Source of the DNA: Lotus japonicus
Lineage: Eukaryota; Streptophyta; Magnoliopsida; Fabales; Fabaceae
Direction of reading: 5' to 3'
NCBI RefSeq assembly: GCF_012489685.1
Contig: NC_080041.1
Location: forward strand, 136,167,785-136,231,784
DNA: 64,000 bases
How positions within the stretch are numbered: position 1 is the first letter of the stretch; each line of letters opens with the position of its first letter. Below are positions 47,111 to 60,610 of this stretch, in pieces. The translations under genes were made by a program, and so were the position numbers. The notes below the pieces were generated by a model. That model saw only the letters and a list, made by a program, of their open reading frames with translations. It ran no database searches and was not told the DNA's origin.

Positions 47111-48587
47111 GTCACCGGCGTCCTACCAAATAGTTTGAAGGTATTTTCTCAAAACTAATTCATAAGAAATTATTAAAATAAATTGAAAATAGTTTATAGT
47201 CTATAAATTCTTATTCATACAACTTCTGAAAGTAAACTTAAAACAAGTTATGGGTAAGGTTATAAGCTGTAAACAACTAAACATACAAATTTTCTTATGC
47301 TCTCTTATTATAAGATAAACACGCATTACCTAAATTTAGTCTCATAGCATTTTGGGTAAAATCAAGCGTGAAAAATTAAAAAAGAAACGATATTTACGTC
47401 TAAAAAATGACCTATGTTTACTTTTCATGTGTCTACTTTATAGTAATGAGGATGTATACTAGCTATTTTGTTTATAAAATACAAATTATCTGGTTTTCCT
47501 TGAAATGAAAATTTTATGTGAATGTACATAAAGTACTAGTTGTTATCCTATATATGGAACACATAAGAAAATCAAAGATCAAAACACATCATGGATAAAA
47601 TGATATGACATAGGGGATATTCTCCACCACCCACACAAAGATGAACGGACACCATACAATTTAGTTTAGTTTTTGTTTTATAATTTTTGTTTTTAACAAA
47701 GAAAGCATCGTTATCATTGCATAAAATATTAAAATTCCACAATCTACAAAGGATAGTGACTTATCAGCCCAATACCATAAGGTGGGGTGCGTGAGGTAAA
47801 GGGTGTCCTTTTCCTAATTAAAATTCCAATTATTATAAAACTTTTTTTTGTCAATAACAATCATAATAAAACTTGAATATAATGATAGCGTAGTTTATCG
47901 TTTTTTTTTTTGGTCAAAGTGAGTAGTAAATCATTTTCAACGAAGCTTTATGTAGTTTTGGGCCTAAAATTAAAGACCATCGTTCTTAGTTTTTTTGGAT
48001 AAAAAATAGTAATAAGAAGCGAAGAACACTTACTTTTTTTTTTCTTTGAAAGTAAGAACACTATTACTTGGTTTCATTTAGATTGAAACTGAAATGGGCC
48101 AGAAAATTAACATTGAATTAACCATCATTAAGCTGTTGCAGGATTTGACAAAAACAAAAAAGCTTTTACAGGAAACCTTAGTTATTGTTTGAAGTATAAA
48201 ATAAGTTATTGACAAAAAAAAAAAAAAGAAGTATAAAATAAGTTAATCTAATTACGTTGTGATTCAACTAAACCAAACTCAACCACTGAATTTGAGAACA
48301 CAAACCATGAAAATAAGCCTGGATGGGTTAAAAATCAATTTTATTGGGTAAGGTTTTTCAACATTTCTCTTTTGCATACCATCTACCGTGCTTTATATAA
48401 CTATTGAACCTGTCCGTGTTAGACCTTGTGACTATTAGGATTAGGATTATGTGTTTCAGTTTCAAGTTTCATGTATTTTTTATTCATTTTAGCTTAATGG
48501 TAGACTGCACAATATTTGTGCAAAAGAAACGTGACCTTATTTAATAATCAGACTCTTCTTACATTGTTATCCATTCAAATATTATAA

Positions 48588-48781
48588 GAGTTTAATGGAT
48601 ATGCACTGACAGTGTAAAATAGTTTTACACAGTTATCAAATCAAAGCATGCCACATAGGAGAGATAATTACATTTGACTTTAATTTTAATTAAAAGAATA
48701 AGATATTTTCTGATTTGGCGGAATTCAAGTGGATGTCTGTGTAAAACTATTTTACACTGTCAGTGTATATCCATTAAACTC
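48588..48781. mobile_element. MULE-type MITE with perfect 9 bp target-site duplication
   Basis: The terminal inverted repeats are long and nearly perfect: GAGTTTAATGGATATGCACT at the left against GAGTTTAATGGATATACACT on the complementary strand at the right, continuing through GACAGTGTAAAATAGTTTTA for a total of about 43 bp. The element is 194 bp and is flanked by ATATTATAA on both sides (48579-48587 and 48782-48790). The 9 bp duplication and long terminal repeats fit a Mutator-derived MITE. The near identity of the arms suggests fairly recent activity. Confidence 0.88.
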
Positions 48782-48869
48782 ATATTATAATTCATAACTT
48801 TACGACACTTTTAAAAACTTTCATTATTTTTTCATACATATAAAGAAACGTGACTCGTTTTTTTTATGA

Positions 48870-49035
48870 ACAAGTTTTAGTTTAATTAGTAGATAATTGA
48901 GCTATTTGAGCATTTGATCGAGGGTTTAATCCTCTATAGTTTATATGGGAAAAATTTGGTAGCTAGAGACTTACCTACTTAATATGATCCTCGATACTTC
49001 ATATGATTAGTCTCATAACTATCGTTGTGAGAATA
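48870..49035 (+). mobile_element. possible SINE
   Basis: It contains TAGTAGATAATTGAGC followed by the B-box-like GATCGAGGGTTTAATCCTC and ends near TGATTAGTCTCATAAC, resembling the end of the candidate at 5215-5370. No target duplication was recognised. Confidence 0.35.
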
Positions 49036-50109
49036 TATTAGTAATAATAACTTTTTTCTGGTGTTAACCAAAATTTCTCCTCCATTATTAGCGCACTAAG
49101 CGGTAAGAGACTCACAAAAAGAGTTTTTTTTTTTTCATTCGCAAGAATTAAAAGTCAAACTTTCAATCATTTATTTAAGGAACAAAGTATTGAACTACTA
49201 CACTAACTTACTTTAGTTTATCTTCACAATTACTAATAACAAGAAAAAAATAATATATATTTTTTGCAATAACTAATAACTAAATGACCATGAGTTACAT
49301 TAATGAGTTTTTTTTTATTCAAACTTAACTTGCCAAAGTATAAAATAAGCATAGCCTAATAATGAAGTTTCTTAAAACCATTTTCTAAGCGAGAGTATAA
49401 AAAAGCAATTATTGTCATACACAGGCACTTATCAATGTTTGATAATTCATGGTGAATCCACCCTAGTTTATAGACTAGCATTTTTCTCCTAACATTAACT
49501 TACTCTATTGGTAAGAAGTACTTCTCACTTTAGACTCTAGTTAATGCAAAGTATATATGTAATGCTTTTTCTATATTTAAAGCCGAAACCAAAGGGTATT
49601 GCGGCTTGCTTTTCCGTCCACCATGGGTATGTCGGAGAAAACGCAGGTGATGAATAATGGAATATATGGACGGAAAAGCCACAAATGAATGAAGGGAATA
49701 AAACAAACAAAAGGGACGTCATAGTGGGATAGTGCCACTATATGGACATTGTGTGTACTTTAGAAATCCAACAATTTCACATATTTTTTGTGAAAAATGT
49801 TTTGATACAAAAACGTTCCTAATTATAACTTGATCACATAATTATTTTAAAATTTAGTAGAGAATAATTTTCAATGTACTATAAAATTTTAACAGATGAT
49901 TAGTTTAGCTGTACATGTCTAATTTGAGTAAAGTTAGCTTTAAGTCTTCTATATGAAAAAAATTAACGTTATCACTATGTGAATGTTCCGGTTTCAAACA
50001 TGAATGATTTCATTGAAAAATACTTGTATTATTCAAATAACATAAAAATTAAAAAGACAAACAAGTTCCACCCACTGTCTAGAAGATTTTGTGATAAAGC
50101 CTATATATT

Positions 50110-50381
50110 GCAACCCTGAGAAGAATCTTTCCACTCATATTCCATTCCTTTCTTTCTTTCATCACTGCACTGCAGCCAAGTGCCAGCTCAGGATCAGTCC
50201 ATTTTTCTTTCTCTCCATTTACTACTACTCCTAAGGCCTACCTACCTAGGAGTTAGGAACCTCTCTCCACTGTCTCGAATTGCATCAAAATCTTCATTTT
50301 CATCCAAATTAAATCCCTCTTTCCTAGCTCTTTCTCTATTTGACTCCTCCAACAAAACAGGAAGATTCTCATTCTCCCAGG
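50110..50381 (+). promoter_or_regulatory. probable 5' UTR exon of the GH3 gene
   Basis: A CT-rich stretch following a TATA-like CCTATATATTG (50100) ends CTCCCAG at a GTATTC donor. An acceptor directly before the GH3 start exon (AATAG at 51406-51410) would remove a 1 kb leader intron. An open frame inside it (50180-50407) reads through the donor and is not taken as coding. Confidence 0.5.
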
Positions 50382-51424
50382 TATTCAATTTTGTTTTTTG
50401 TGTATAAAAAAACTCTCTTTTATTCCTTTAGCTCCTGGGTGTGTTCCTGATTCATGGTTTCCGGTTACAACTAACTAAGCATGCTCACTTTAAAATATTA
50501 TTTCTATCTTCAACACTGTTTCTAATTCTGTTTTGTGCTCATTTCATACTAGTTTTTTTATTGCTAAATCTTACTGTATTTGAGTCAATCCTACTTTCTG
50601 TATTTTAGTGGAATCACACCTGGATTCATGAATGAATTGAGATGATTTTTCTTCCATTTTCTACCGTTATTATCCTGGGAACCAAACAGATTATGCTTTA
50701 GTTGACATTTTTTCCATTTTTCTTTATATTTTCTTTTTTAGCTGGTAATTCAGGGTTTTCCAGTTGTTATCTTGTTGGTTATCACTTATCACCATCAAGT
50801 CTCTTTCAAAAGCTCGAATATACTTTTTGCTTCCTTTGACTTTATAGTTTTTACAGCTCCTTTAACCTTTGTATTGAAGTGTATCTCTTACATTGCAATT
50901 TCTTTGTTTTGTTACTTGCTAAGTTGTTTATTTACCATCACTTTCTCTATCAACTATAAATGTAAATTCGAAAGTTCCCTTTAGATTTGGTGTTTCTACA
51001 ATAACAAGGTTCAATGCACTTGTAGCATGTCTATTTGTCCTTTCTATGACACATATGAAAATGGGACCACTAGCAAGAAAAAAATAAAAGAAGGCATGTT
51101 TAAAAGATGAGTATACTTCATAAAAAAGAAAAAAGAAAAAAGAAGAAGAAGAGCGAATTGATTTTGTTTGGCTTTTTCCAATTTTCTACCACAATGCAAT
51201 GTCTAAGAGAAGTGATGTTGTTTATCTTTTTCTGTGTTATTTCTCAGTCTGAATTGACCGTGACCCCACATCTATTTGAAAATTTGGAACACTTACCAAT
51301 AATGGTTTGTAGAAATTAGCACACGCCGGTCACTAGTCACTACTCACCCTTTGTTTTGTCCTATTCTATGTATAATACAATGCTTCATCTTTTTTTCTCC
51401 CTTTGAATAGGTGAAGTGGTGAAA

Positions 51425-54331
51425 ATGTTGGAGAAAGTGGGAGAGTTTTATAACATGGACAAGGTTATAGAAGAATTTGAGTCACTCACAAAGGATGCAG
51501 GAAAGGTTCAGAGAGAAACTCTCAAGAGAATTTTGGAGGATAATGCATCAGCTGAGTATTTGCAGAATTTGGGCCTTAATGGGAGAACTGACCCTGATAG
51601 TTTCAAGGCCTGTGTTCCCATGGTTACACACAAAGATTTGGAACCTTATATCTACAAAATCATTGATGGCGAATCTTCTTCTATTCTCACTGGAAAACCC
51701 ATCACAACTATGTCTTTAAGGTGTTGTTTTTCGCTTGTTTTTTTTATTCTTTTCTTCATCTTATAGCATGCTCAAAATCAATTCTGGTACTAAGTATTTT
51801 CAAAGTTTCTAAGTCTAAGAATGATATTTCTTGCTGCAGCTCTGGCACTACTCAGGGGAAGCCAAAGTATCTCCCATGGAATGATGAGTTGTTTGAAACC
51901 ACCATGCAGATTTATAAGACCTCTTTTGCCTATAGGAACAGGTAATCCAGAATACTTCATTTCCTAAACTTGTTTTCAAGTTTTAAGATGATTGATTCTA
52001 CAGTGAAATGCTCTAGAATCACTTTTGGTTCAAACTCAAGCGCACATACTTAATTAGCAGGCATTCGGGCTGAAAACTTATAAATACGGCGCTAAGGCCT
52101 ATGAGCATAAAAGGATACACTCGGACACCATTTTTGACAACTAGCATTCTAGCTCAAAAACTTATGGCACTAGGGTCTAAAAACTTACTAGGCAGTCATC
52201 AGGGCCCAAAAACTTATAAATATAGCGCGTAAGCCTATAAGTTTTAGCTTCTGAGTAAACATGTCTTAGATTATGTGCAAATCGTGACACTAAAAACATG
52301 TTTTAAATTGTTATTTTGTCTTGTTCCTTCTTCTGCAGAGAGTTTCCTATGAAAAATGGGAAGGCTTTAAGCTTTATCTATGGTAGCAAACAGTTCAAAA
52401 CAAAAGGGGGTCTGGTAGCAAGAACTGCTACAAGCAATTTGTTTCGCAGTCCGGGTTACAAGCATGCAATGAAGGCATTGCAATCTCAATGCTGCAGCCC
52501 AGATGAAGTGGTATTTGGTCCTGATTTTTTCCAATCCTTATACTGCCACTTGCTATGCGGCCTCATTTTCCGCGAGGAAGTTCAATTAGTGTCTTCTACA
52601 TTTGCTCATAGCATCGTCCATGCTTTCAGAACCTTTGAACAAGTGTGGGAAGAGCTCTGCACTGATATCAGAGAAGGGGTTCTCACAAGCAGAGTTACAG
52701 TGCCATCTATTAGAATGGCCATGTCTAAAATACTCAAACCAAATCCAGAACTAGCAAACTTGATTCACAAGGAATGTGTTGGGTTGAGCTATTGCAACTG
52801 GTATGGTTTGATACCAGAGCTTTTTCCCAATGCAAAGTACATTTATGGCATCATGACAGGGTCAATGGAGCCATATTTGAAGAAACTGAGGCACTATGCA
52901 GGGGAGATGCTGCCTTTGTTGACTGCTGATTATGGATCTACTGAAGGTTGGATTGCTGCAAATGTGAACCCAAAACTTCCACCTGAAATGGCTACTTATG
53001 CTGTGTTGCCCCATATTGGTTACTTTGAGTTCATTCCATTGACAGAGCTAGAGAATGATTTTTTCCTTTGCATTGATCCAAATCCAGTAGGACTCACTGA
53101 AGTCAAGATAGGTGAAGAGTATGAAATTGTTATGACCAATCCAGCAGGTACTTAATTACATTGATTACTACTACTATCAAGTGGAATACTTTATTTTTTC
53201 AACATGGATCCTTGCAGCTCCATGTTTCAAATTCTTTACCATTAATTCTTATAATAAATGGTTCTAATAAATCTAAATCAGTAAAAAAATTAAATTGGTC
53301 AAAAGTTTTTAGCACATGTCATTTGCTGTTGCAGAAAGACAGCATGAGTTTTTCCCCACTTTGCATTAATGGATTTGGACTAAGGACTAAAGTTACTTGC
53401 TTCTTTCATATTGACCAGTTGAGTTCTGTCCAGTAGGAAAAGAAATGTTTGTTTTCCATATAAAACTTCTAATATGCCTCATGTGGCCACGTGAAAGAAT
53501 TTTATGTGACATAATAATAAGCATAAATTGATATATTAAGGCAACAAATTCTTTTGACATCAATATGTAGGGATATGTAGGATTTTATATTTGCAATCAA
53601 CATTACAAAGATTTTTGCACGTGGGCTTATAGTTTAGTGATGTTACCATCATGATTTGTGTAGTTGCATCATAAGCAGATAAAAAAATGTCGCATGCACC
53701 CAGAGCATAGTCCTTCACTTTAGTTGTTCCAAACTAATTAATCATCACGAAATAGAAACTGATCCAAACATGCATGTTACAAATTGCAGGTTTGTACCGG
53801 TATAGGCTAGGAGATGTGGTAAAGGTGATGGGGTTCCATAACTCGACTCCGGAACTCAAATTTGTTCGCCGGAGCAGCCTTCTGTTGAACATTAACATTG
53901 ACAAGAACACTGAGAAGGATTTGCAGCTAGCTGTGGAAGCAGCTGCCAAATTTTTAGCAGAGGAGAGAGTGGAAGTTGTTGACTTCACTAGCCATGTTGA
54001 TTTAACCACAGAACCAGGTCACTATGTAATTTTCTGGGAAATCAGTGGTGAAGCAAGTGAAAAACTACTCAGTGAATGCTGCAATTGTTTAGACAAGTCT
54101 TTCATTGATGCGGGCTACACTAGTTCTCGCAAAGTTAACTGCATTGGGCCCCTTGAACTCCGAGTTGTTAGGAGGGGAACATTCCAGAAGGTTCTTGATC
54201 ATTACCTTGGATTAGGAACCGCTGTTAGTCAGTACAAGACACCAAGATGTGTTGGTTCTTCAAACAGCAGAGTGTTGCAAATCTTGTGTGACAATGTTGT
54301 TAAGAACTATCTCAGTACTGCTTTCAATTGA
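51425..54331 (+). CDS. GH3 acyl-acid amido synthetase, JAR1-like (group I)
   Basis: Four exons join in frame: 51425-51720, 51840-51941, 52339-53147, 53790-54331; 582 residues, normal for GH3 enzymes. These adenylate a small acid with ATP and transfer it to an amino acid in the cytosol. The three nucleotide-binding motifs are intact: SSGTTQGKPK (from residue 99), YGSTEGW (331-337) and YRYRLGD (405-411). Segments such as AFRTFEQVWEELCTDI, YGLIPELFPNAKYIYGIMTG and LNINIDKNTEKDLQLAVE are closest to the JAR1 group, which makes jasmonoyl-isoleucine. The related GH3.10 group is an alternative that eye comparison cannot exclude. The start is the first ATG after the acceptor at 51410. Intron 2 (51942-52338) carries a repeated AAAACTTATAAATA sequence that looks like a MITE remnant. 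Confidence 0.93.
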
Positions 54332-54876
54332 TTGAAAATTGGATATAGCTAGCAATATATATATTTGTATAAAGTGGTATTAGTTTGATTGGATTGTGCA
54401 ATATTAATCTTTGGCTATGTATGTTTCAGTCATCACACACCAGATTCATCTTTCTGCCAATCCCATTATCTCTGTTTTGCGATATTAGAAAGTAATGGTT
54501 GACCCATCATGGATAAATAGATATACACATGTCAAGTCGTTAGTGAAAGATATTGATATATGAGAACTAAAGGACCAGATTGTCGGCATAAACTTGAAAA
54601 ACCATATCATCATCGTGGACCTTGTGTATAGAACATGCCAAATAAGTAAGAGATTAACGTGGATAAATTTTTAGTCACTCTAGAATATACCTTGCAATTT
54701 AAAAAAAAAGACAAACATGGTGCTATAAGGCTCCAGATGTGGGCAAAGATTTAGAGAAGGACCGAACATACTTTGTTAATTTAATGTAAGCAACCTCAAC
54801 TTCCACTTTTGCAAAAGACTGATTTTATGGCTTGTGTATGTGACTGCAAAGTCACGTGAAAACAATTTTTCCGTTA

Positions 54877-55210
54877 CCAGCTTAGGTGTTTTAAATTTTG
54901 CTCAGTCTTTGATTCCACGTGGCTTTTAGATTTTTTTTAAATACACATGGATTAAAAAAATAAAATTAAACTTTTAAATTTAAAATTAAACCCTTAATCT
55001 AATTAACCTAAATCTCTAATTAGATTTAAAATCTAAAATTGAACATTTAAAATTAAAATTAAACCTTAGATTTAGGGTTAATTAGGTTAATAAGATTTTA
55101 ATTTTAAATTTAAATGTTTAATTTTATTTTTTTAATCAATGTGTATTTAAAAAAAATATAAAAGCCACGTGGAATATTTGACTCAGTAAAAATTAAGTCA
55201 CATAAGCTGG
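54877..55210. repeat. long imperfect inverted repeat (hairpin MITE)
   Basis: The left arm runs CCAGCTTA, then TCCACGTGGCTTTTAGA, then TAAATACACATGGATTAAAA; the right arm mirrors it with TTTTAATCAATGTGTATTTA, TAAAAGCCACGTGGA and TAAGCTGG. The centre is a further palindrome of AT-rich TTAATCTAATTAACCTAA type. Transcribed, almost the whole 334 bp would form one hairpin. It is probably a MITE that could be a small-RNA source; no protein is encoded. Confidence 0.75.
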
Positions 55211-56716
55211 AAACACGAGTAGAGACTTATTCTGATTAAAAAAAATTTCAGGGATTCGGAATCGGAATTTTTTTTTGTAGGGACTTATTTTCTAACGGAA
55301 AACAATTTTAAGGACCTCCAGAGTATTTAAACCATTAATTTATTGGTGAAAAACAGTTTAAGTGGGTCCAAAGAGATAGTGGTGGGCAAGTTAGGGAGTT
55401 GCTCTAGACTTCTCAAAGTGAAATGGTGGTGGCCGAGTGTCTTTATGAATGGAAGTGATGAGTTAATAATTCTAAAAGAAATGAAGATATGGGGAAGTCA
55501 TTCATGTTGGTCCTCGAAGATTTAAATAACTATATAAAGTTTGGGTTAAATTATTGTTGTCCTGGGTGAATTAATACGTTCGCGAAATAAATATAATCCA
55601 AATTGTGAGTTTAGTTTTTAGACTTTAGTGAATTTAAAAGTAAAAACGCCAAATTACGAACATATTATCAGACCGTTGATGGTAATTAAAATATAACATA
55701 GTGGGGCAAATTACTTAAAATGACATATATGTGGGGCAAATTATCCTGTGAGTTATATATCCAAATTATACACCCACGTACATAATATTAGCAATAAAGT
55801 TTAAAACATAGTGGGGCCAACCCCACATTTCCTCAAGTGGATTTGTCATTGGGAGAAGAGATGAAGATGGAAGGTGGGTCGTGGAAGAGGAGAGAAGAGG
55901 AAGAGCAGAGCTAGTAAGCCATTTTCCACCCCTCTCTACGTGCCTCGCAGCCTTATTGTGCAAATTGTGAAATGTCGGAGAAAATGGTGGTGGTGGAGGA
56001 GGGAGAAGTAGAAAAGGGAGGGACTAACTTGAAGCTAATGTTGAGTTAAACCTTATTTTCACCTTGGAAATTGATACATTGACATTAAATGTGCAAACTC
56101 AGTTATTTCGTTAACGTTTATTAACAGATTTAGCATCAACTGCTAATTTAACTGACGTTTTCCATTATTAAGATGCATTTCGTAAGTCCTAGATACTAAC
56201 TTATCAGTAACTAACACATTCAACAATGAATTACTTCCTCTGTTCTAGAAAAATTGTTGTTTTGACCTTCTTTTAATATTCCAAAATGTTTGTTATTTTA
56301 GAAAGTCACTGTATTTTTTGCTAATTTTTTTTTTCACGTATACCCCCATTTAAAATTTTTTCTCACTTATCACCTCTCATATCAATCAACTACAACTCTT
56401 CTCTATTAATTCTTCTCTATCCAAATAGAATTTAATTGTTGCACATAGTACTAGTAAAATTAAAGAAGGGTACTATAATACTAATATTATACTATCAATA
56501 ATTTTCATCTTAGTCACGAGGGGATTTACCCATTTAAAAAATTAGAGTATCAGCAATAAAAACTAAGAGATCAAAACTACCCCAAACTATACTAGGGATC
56601 AAAACTACAATTAGAAAAACATATGCCCTTGGTACGTGTTCGGTTTTCGTCCATTTAGCAAAGCTCATGATGAAAAGTGACAAGTCGTATACAAATGAAA
56701 AAATTGTGAAACGTGA

Positions 56717-56920
56717 GGGGCCGGCCCAAGAGTAAAGCCACTCAAGCAAGCGTTTTAGGCCTCCAAATTATTTTTTTTATCAAGTAAAAAAGGCCCCAAT
56801 TTTTTACTAAGTCAAAAAAACCCCGAAAAGCCAAGCATTAATACTAAGTCAAACAGACCCAAAAAAAAGGCATCACTTTACAGTTTGCTTTAGGCCTCAT
56901 TTAGCGTCGCCACCAAGGTT
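56717..56920. mobile_element. second, degenerate copy of the 29623 hAT MITE
   Basis: The start GGGGCCGGCCCAAGAGTAAA followed by GCCACTCAAGCAAGC, and the later GCTTTAGGCCTCATTTAG, match the element at 29623-29844 in reverse orientation. The right terminus has diverged and no target-site duplication could be assigned. Confidence 0.6.
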
Positions 56921-56929
56921 ATGCCATCG

Positions 56930-57100
56930 ACGGTGGAAGTGTAGGAAGGGCTTTGCAAGATATGGATAGCAGGGAAGATCTTCTCCTTGGGCGAGGAGTT
57001 TGTGCCACTCGAATTTGAAGGGCCCATTTTGGTCTATACCATAAACAATGACCTTGATTTCGTGCTTCAATCTACTCCTCCATCTAGATGGAGTGGTATG
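56930..57100 (-). pseudogene. coding-like gene fragment, unrecognised
   Basis: One minus-strand frame stays open for about 55 codons with balanced composition, including RLKHEIKVIVYGIDQNG and then FKFEWHKLLAQGEDLPCYPY. The bases are much less AT-rich than the surroundings. No start codon, splice borders or second exon are visible and I do not recognise the family. It may be a piece of a gene moved by a transposon, as it directly abuts the MITE copy. Confidence 0.35.
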
Positions 57101-57472
57101 TTCTTCAATTATTCACATCTAGTTAACATTTATGTACAGCTTGTGAGGTTCATTGATTGATAATGAATGAGTTTATGGTGTGACAGATTTGGTGTTTCAC
57201 AAGCTAACACCGTTAAATAGATGGCTATTCCGGTTAAATGAAGGAGAATGATGATGTGGAATTTTAATTGAGCTGTCAACTTTTAACTGGTAAGACATGA
57301 TTAGGGACAAAGATTTAAGACAAAAGATTTGCATCAAGTTTCGTGAAAGGTGAACTTTTTTCACGTTCCGAAGAGAGGAAGGGTTTTGTGAGTGGAAGAA
57401 TAGAAAAAAAAAGTCATGTGGAGTTTTTAAAGAGGGTTCTAAACTCAACGATGAATTTCAACCTAATGTTTT

Positions 57473-57655
<183 letters not shown>

Positions 57656-57659
<4 letters not shown>

Positions 57660-57960
57660 ATGAGCGATTAGAGTGACTAATCAGCACTGAGCGAAATGCA
57701 ACTCAATTGAAAAGCATAGTAGCTCGACCACCCATCGGGGGATAATATGATATTGGGGCAAACAGTCTCGCCGCTGGCTTTAGCCCTCGGATCACTGAAC
57801 CTCCTTCTTTGCTGCTACTGCGTAATCTCACACCTTGGAAAAGGGCCCGAGGCACCCCTTTACTGATATAAAGAATAGATAGAAAGAAAGAATGGGAAAT
57901 CTTAGCGATCGAGGCTGTCTCGCCCGAACAAAAATAAAAAAATAAGAGGGAAATCCACGG
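57656..57960. other. possible organelle-derived (NUMT-like) insertion
   Basis: Between two TA microsatellites lies about 300 bp of markedly higher GC content and different texture (CGACCACCCATCGGGGGATA, GGGCCCGAGGCACCCC, GCGATCGAGGCTGTCTCGCC). It resembles plant mitochondrial intergenic DNA rather than the surrounding AT-rich nuclear sequence. No organellar gene was recognised in it, so the origin is inferred from composition and general look. Confidence 0.4.
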
Positions 57961-60610
57961 TTTTGTTTGTTAAATCCATGGTTTTTTTGCAACATGGCAT
58001 ATATATATATATATATATATAAGGGTACCAAAGAAATTTTGCAATCTACACTCTCTCCAATTCAGACTGGGTGATAACTCATAAGTAATTTACCTATATT
58101 TTTTTTTTCAAAACTACCGTTTTCTCTCTCCACCTTTATCACTTCATTTCTATTTCTTCTTCATCTTCTGGGTCGTAACGTTTTTGGTCCGTGCAGCTCA
58201 AGCTGAAAAGCAGCTTTGGCTCCTCCACGACTCCTTTCTTTAGATCGAAAATCTAGCCTCTGCCAATGGTTTATTCGGAGTGTTCCACCAGTGCTTTATT
58301 TGGATATACCCACCCAGTTATAATCACAGAACTTCTCAACCACCCCTAAATTATAGAAACTGGTATCAAAATCTCTAGCTTGATTTCACCAATTTCACTT
58401 TTTTTTCTCAACATACATCCACCTTTCATTCTACAAATGGTTTTATTTTATCAAACATACCCACACACAGATTAGGTAAGAAGAAAAAGGAAGAAGTGAA
58501 GATGTGTGAGGAAGAGAGCAGCGATGCAAGAGGTTCAGAGAAAGAGAAAAAGAGAAAGGGGAGAAGATAATAAATGAGCTGAGAGAAATTAAGAAGTTTA
58601 AAATTAAAATAGTAATAAAATTACCTATATACCCATAACTTGAATTGTTTTAAAGATAAGAGAATTAGATATTTTGGTCTAAAAGAAAAGGTATTCAATG
58701 CTAAGTTACTCCTTTGTAAAAGGTGCTCTTATGAAATTATTTTGGTACCCTTATAAAGTAACTTAACTTTAAAGCTGAGAGTTGAGTTTTTTGTCTAAAG
58801 AAAAAGGTATGTTGCTAATGCACTCCTTCTAAAAAAAGTGTGGGTGTGCATTAGCATTCCCCATTCATCTCTTACAAGATTGCATGACAATTTAGTTTTA
58901 TTATGCTTGTCTCCACCATATATTTATTTCTAGATTCTAGTTCACTAGTAATTTTTATAATGCAAATTATGAACAGATCATTATCTCCTAAAAGCACGGT
59001 AATTTAATTTCACTTATGTAAGTGATAATTAAATCCCCATTGTCAAAATTGTTCGGATGTTTTATCAGATGATTAATTCTAACTCTAAAATTATTATTTT
59101 TGGATAACTTCTCATATGTCATAACCAATTATAGAATTTCAAACTTGAATTTGACAGTTACTAGGAAAATTGAGCAAAGTTCAGGTACAGCAATAAAATA
59201 TGTTCTTATAGCAGTGGTTAAAAGTGTTTTTTTTGAGCACCTAAGGTTAGGAGCCGCACTTTTGAGTCGAACAAGATTATCTCAATTGATGATACTTGTG
59301 GTTAAAACAAAAAATATTCACATTCAACAAAAAACAAGAAAATTGCACGTAAATTTGATGTCCAATAATGAAAAATAAAGCACCAAACAGTTACAAAAAA
59401 TATGTCAAACACTTTTCTCTATATCTCAAGTTTTAATTATCACAACATTATATATCATTGCCTTTACTTTTCCCTATTCTTATTTTTAAATATTTAAGCA
59501 GTCTACCAAATATTTTCATGTAATGTTACAACGACATTAAATGGCCCATATATTGGCCTATATAGAGGTATATATATTTTTAACAAAACTATACAATTAT
59601 TTTGACAAATAAAAACGGAACTATACAATTATGAGAGAGAAATAAAATAAATATTTCAAAGAAAAATAAAATATGTAGTTATACCGCATTTTTTTTTTTC
59701 AAAACTAAAGATTCTTTCCATTGAATCATGTTGCTTCAAGATAAAGCAAAAGGAAAAATTAACATATAGAAATCCGCAGGCAAAAGTGTCTCTGAAAAAT
59801 GAAAATCATCATGTCAATCCAAAGCATTGACTATCATGCATAAGATATACTAGTCGGAAAAAGAGGCATGTAGAAAAGACTATCAAAGAAAGCAACCTAG
59901 AGGAGTACCAAAGAATTCTAACCTAGGATCCTTCTAATAATGTCCAAAGTCCTTACTCACACACACAAACAAACAAAACAAATAAGTAAGGATCAACCAA
60001 AAGGATCCCCAAAGAGAGTGTCCAAGTCCTTTACATAGCTAAAAAGAAAATTACAAAGATTTGGTCCTAATACAAGAGTTCTAAAAATTACAATGCTTCG
60101 GTTCTATATTACAAACTACAAAAGAGAAAAATTACAATAAGAAAATCCTAGTACAAGTTATGCTATAACAATCAATACAAAAGTAAAATAGAAAAGAAGA
60201 AAGAAAATGGCTAACTAAAAAAATGAAACAACACACAAATGAATACACATCAAAGGACCTCAATTCATTTTGTTTTTAAATTGTTTTTCTCTCTCTCACA
60301 TGTTGTTTACTCTAAATTTGTTAAACAATTAGGAATCCACAAGTAATCTAAGGAATGTATTCAAATTCTCTTGGGCTCTTTTAATTGAAAACTTAAAGTG
60401 CAAACTTATGCAAAAAACAAAAAATCAATTTAGGCAAACTAATTCAAAAAAAGTATTTTATGGAAACAAATGTGAAAAAAATAAATGAGGACAATAATAA
60501 GGCTACTCTTACCAACATTGGGCAGGCCAATCAAACCCAGTGATCAACTTCTTGATCTGCCAAGACAAGTACGAAAAATAAATGAAGATTGACAATGAAT
60601 GATAAATGAA
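57961..60610. other. intergenic, AT-rich
   Basis: No supported gene. The 92-codon frame at 59100-59378 has no domain. A-rich, low-complexity sequence dominates after 59900. Confidence 0.5.

Larger units (their letters stand above)
46474..50100. other. intergenic, repeat-rich
   Basis: The first 200 bases are the ADNT1 leader and promoter. Plus-strand open frames at 46681-46987 lack domains. SINE-like boxes occur at 46980-47110 and 48870-49035, and a MULE-type MITE at 48588-48781. Long T and A runs (47900, 48040, 49120) are frequent. No supported gene. Confidence 0.55.
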
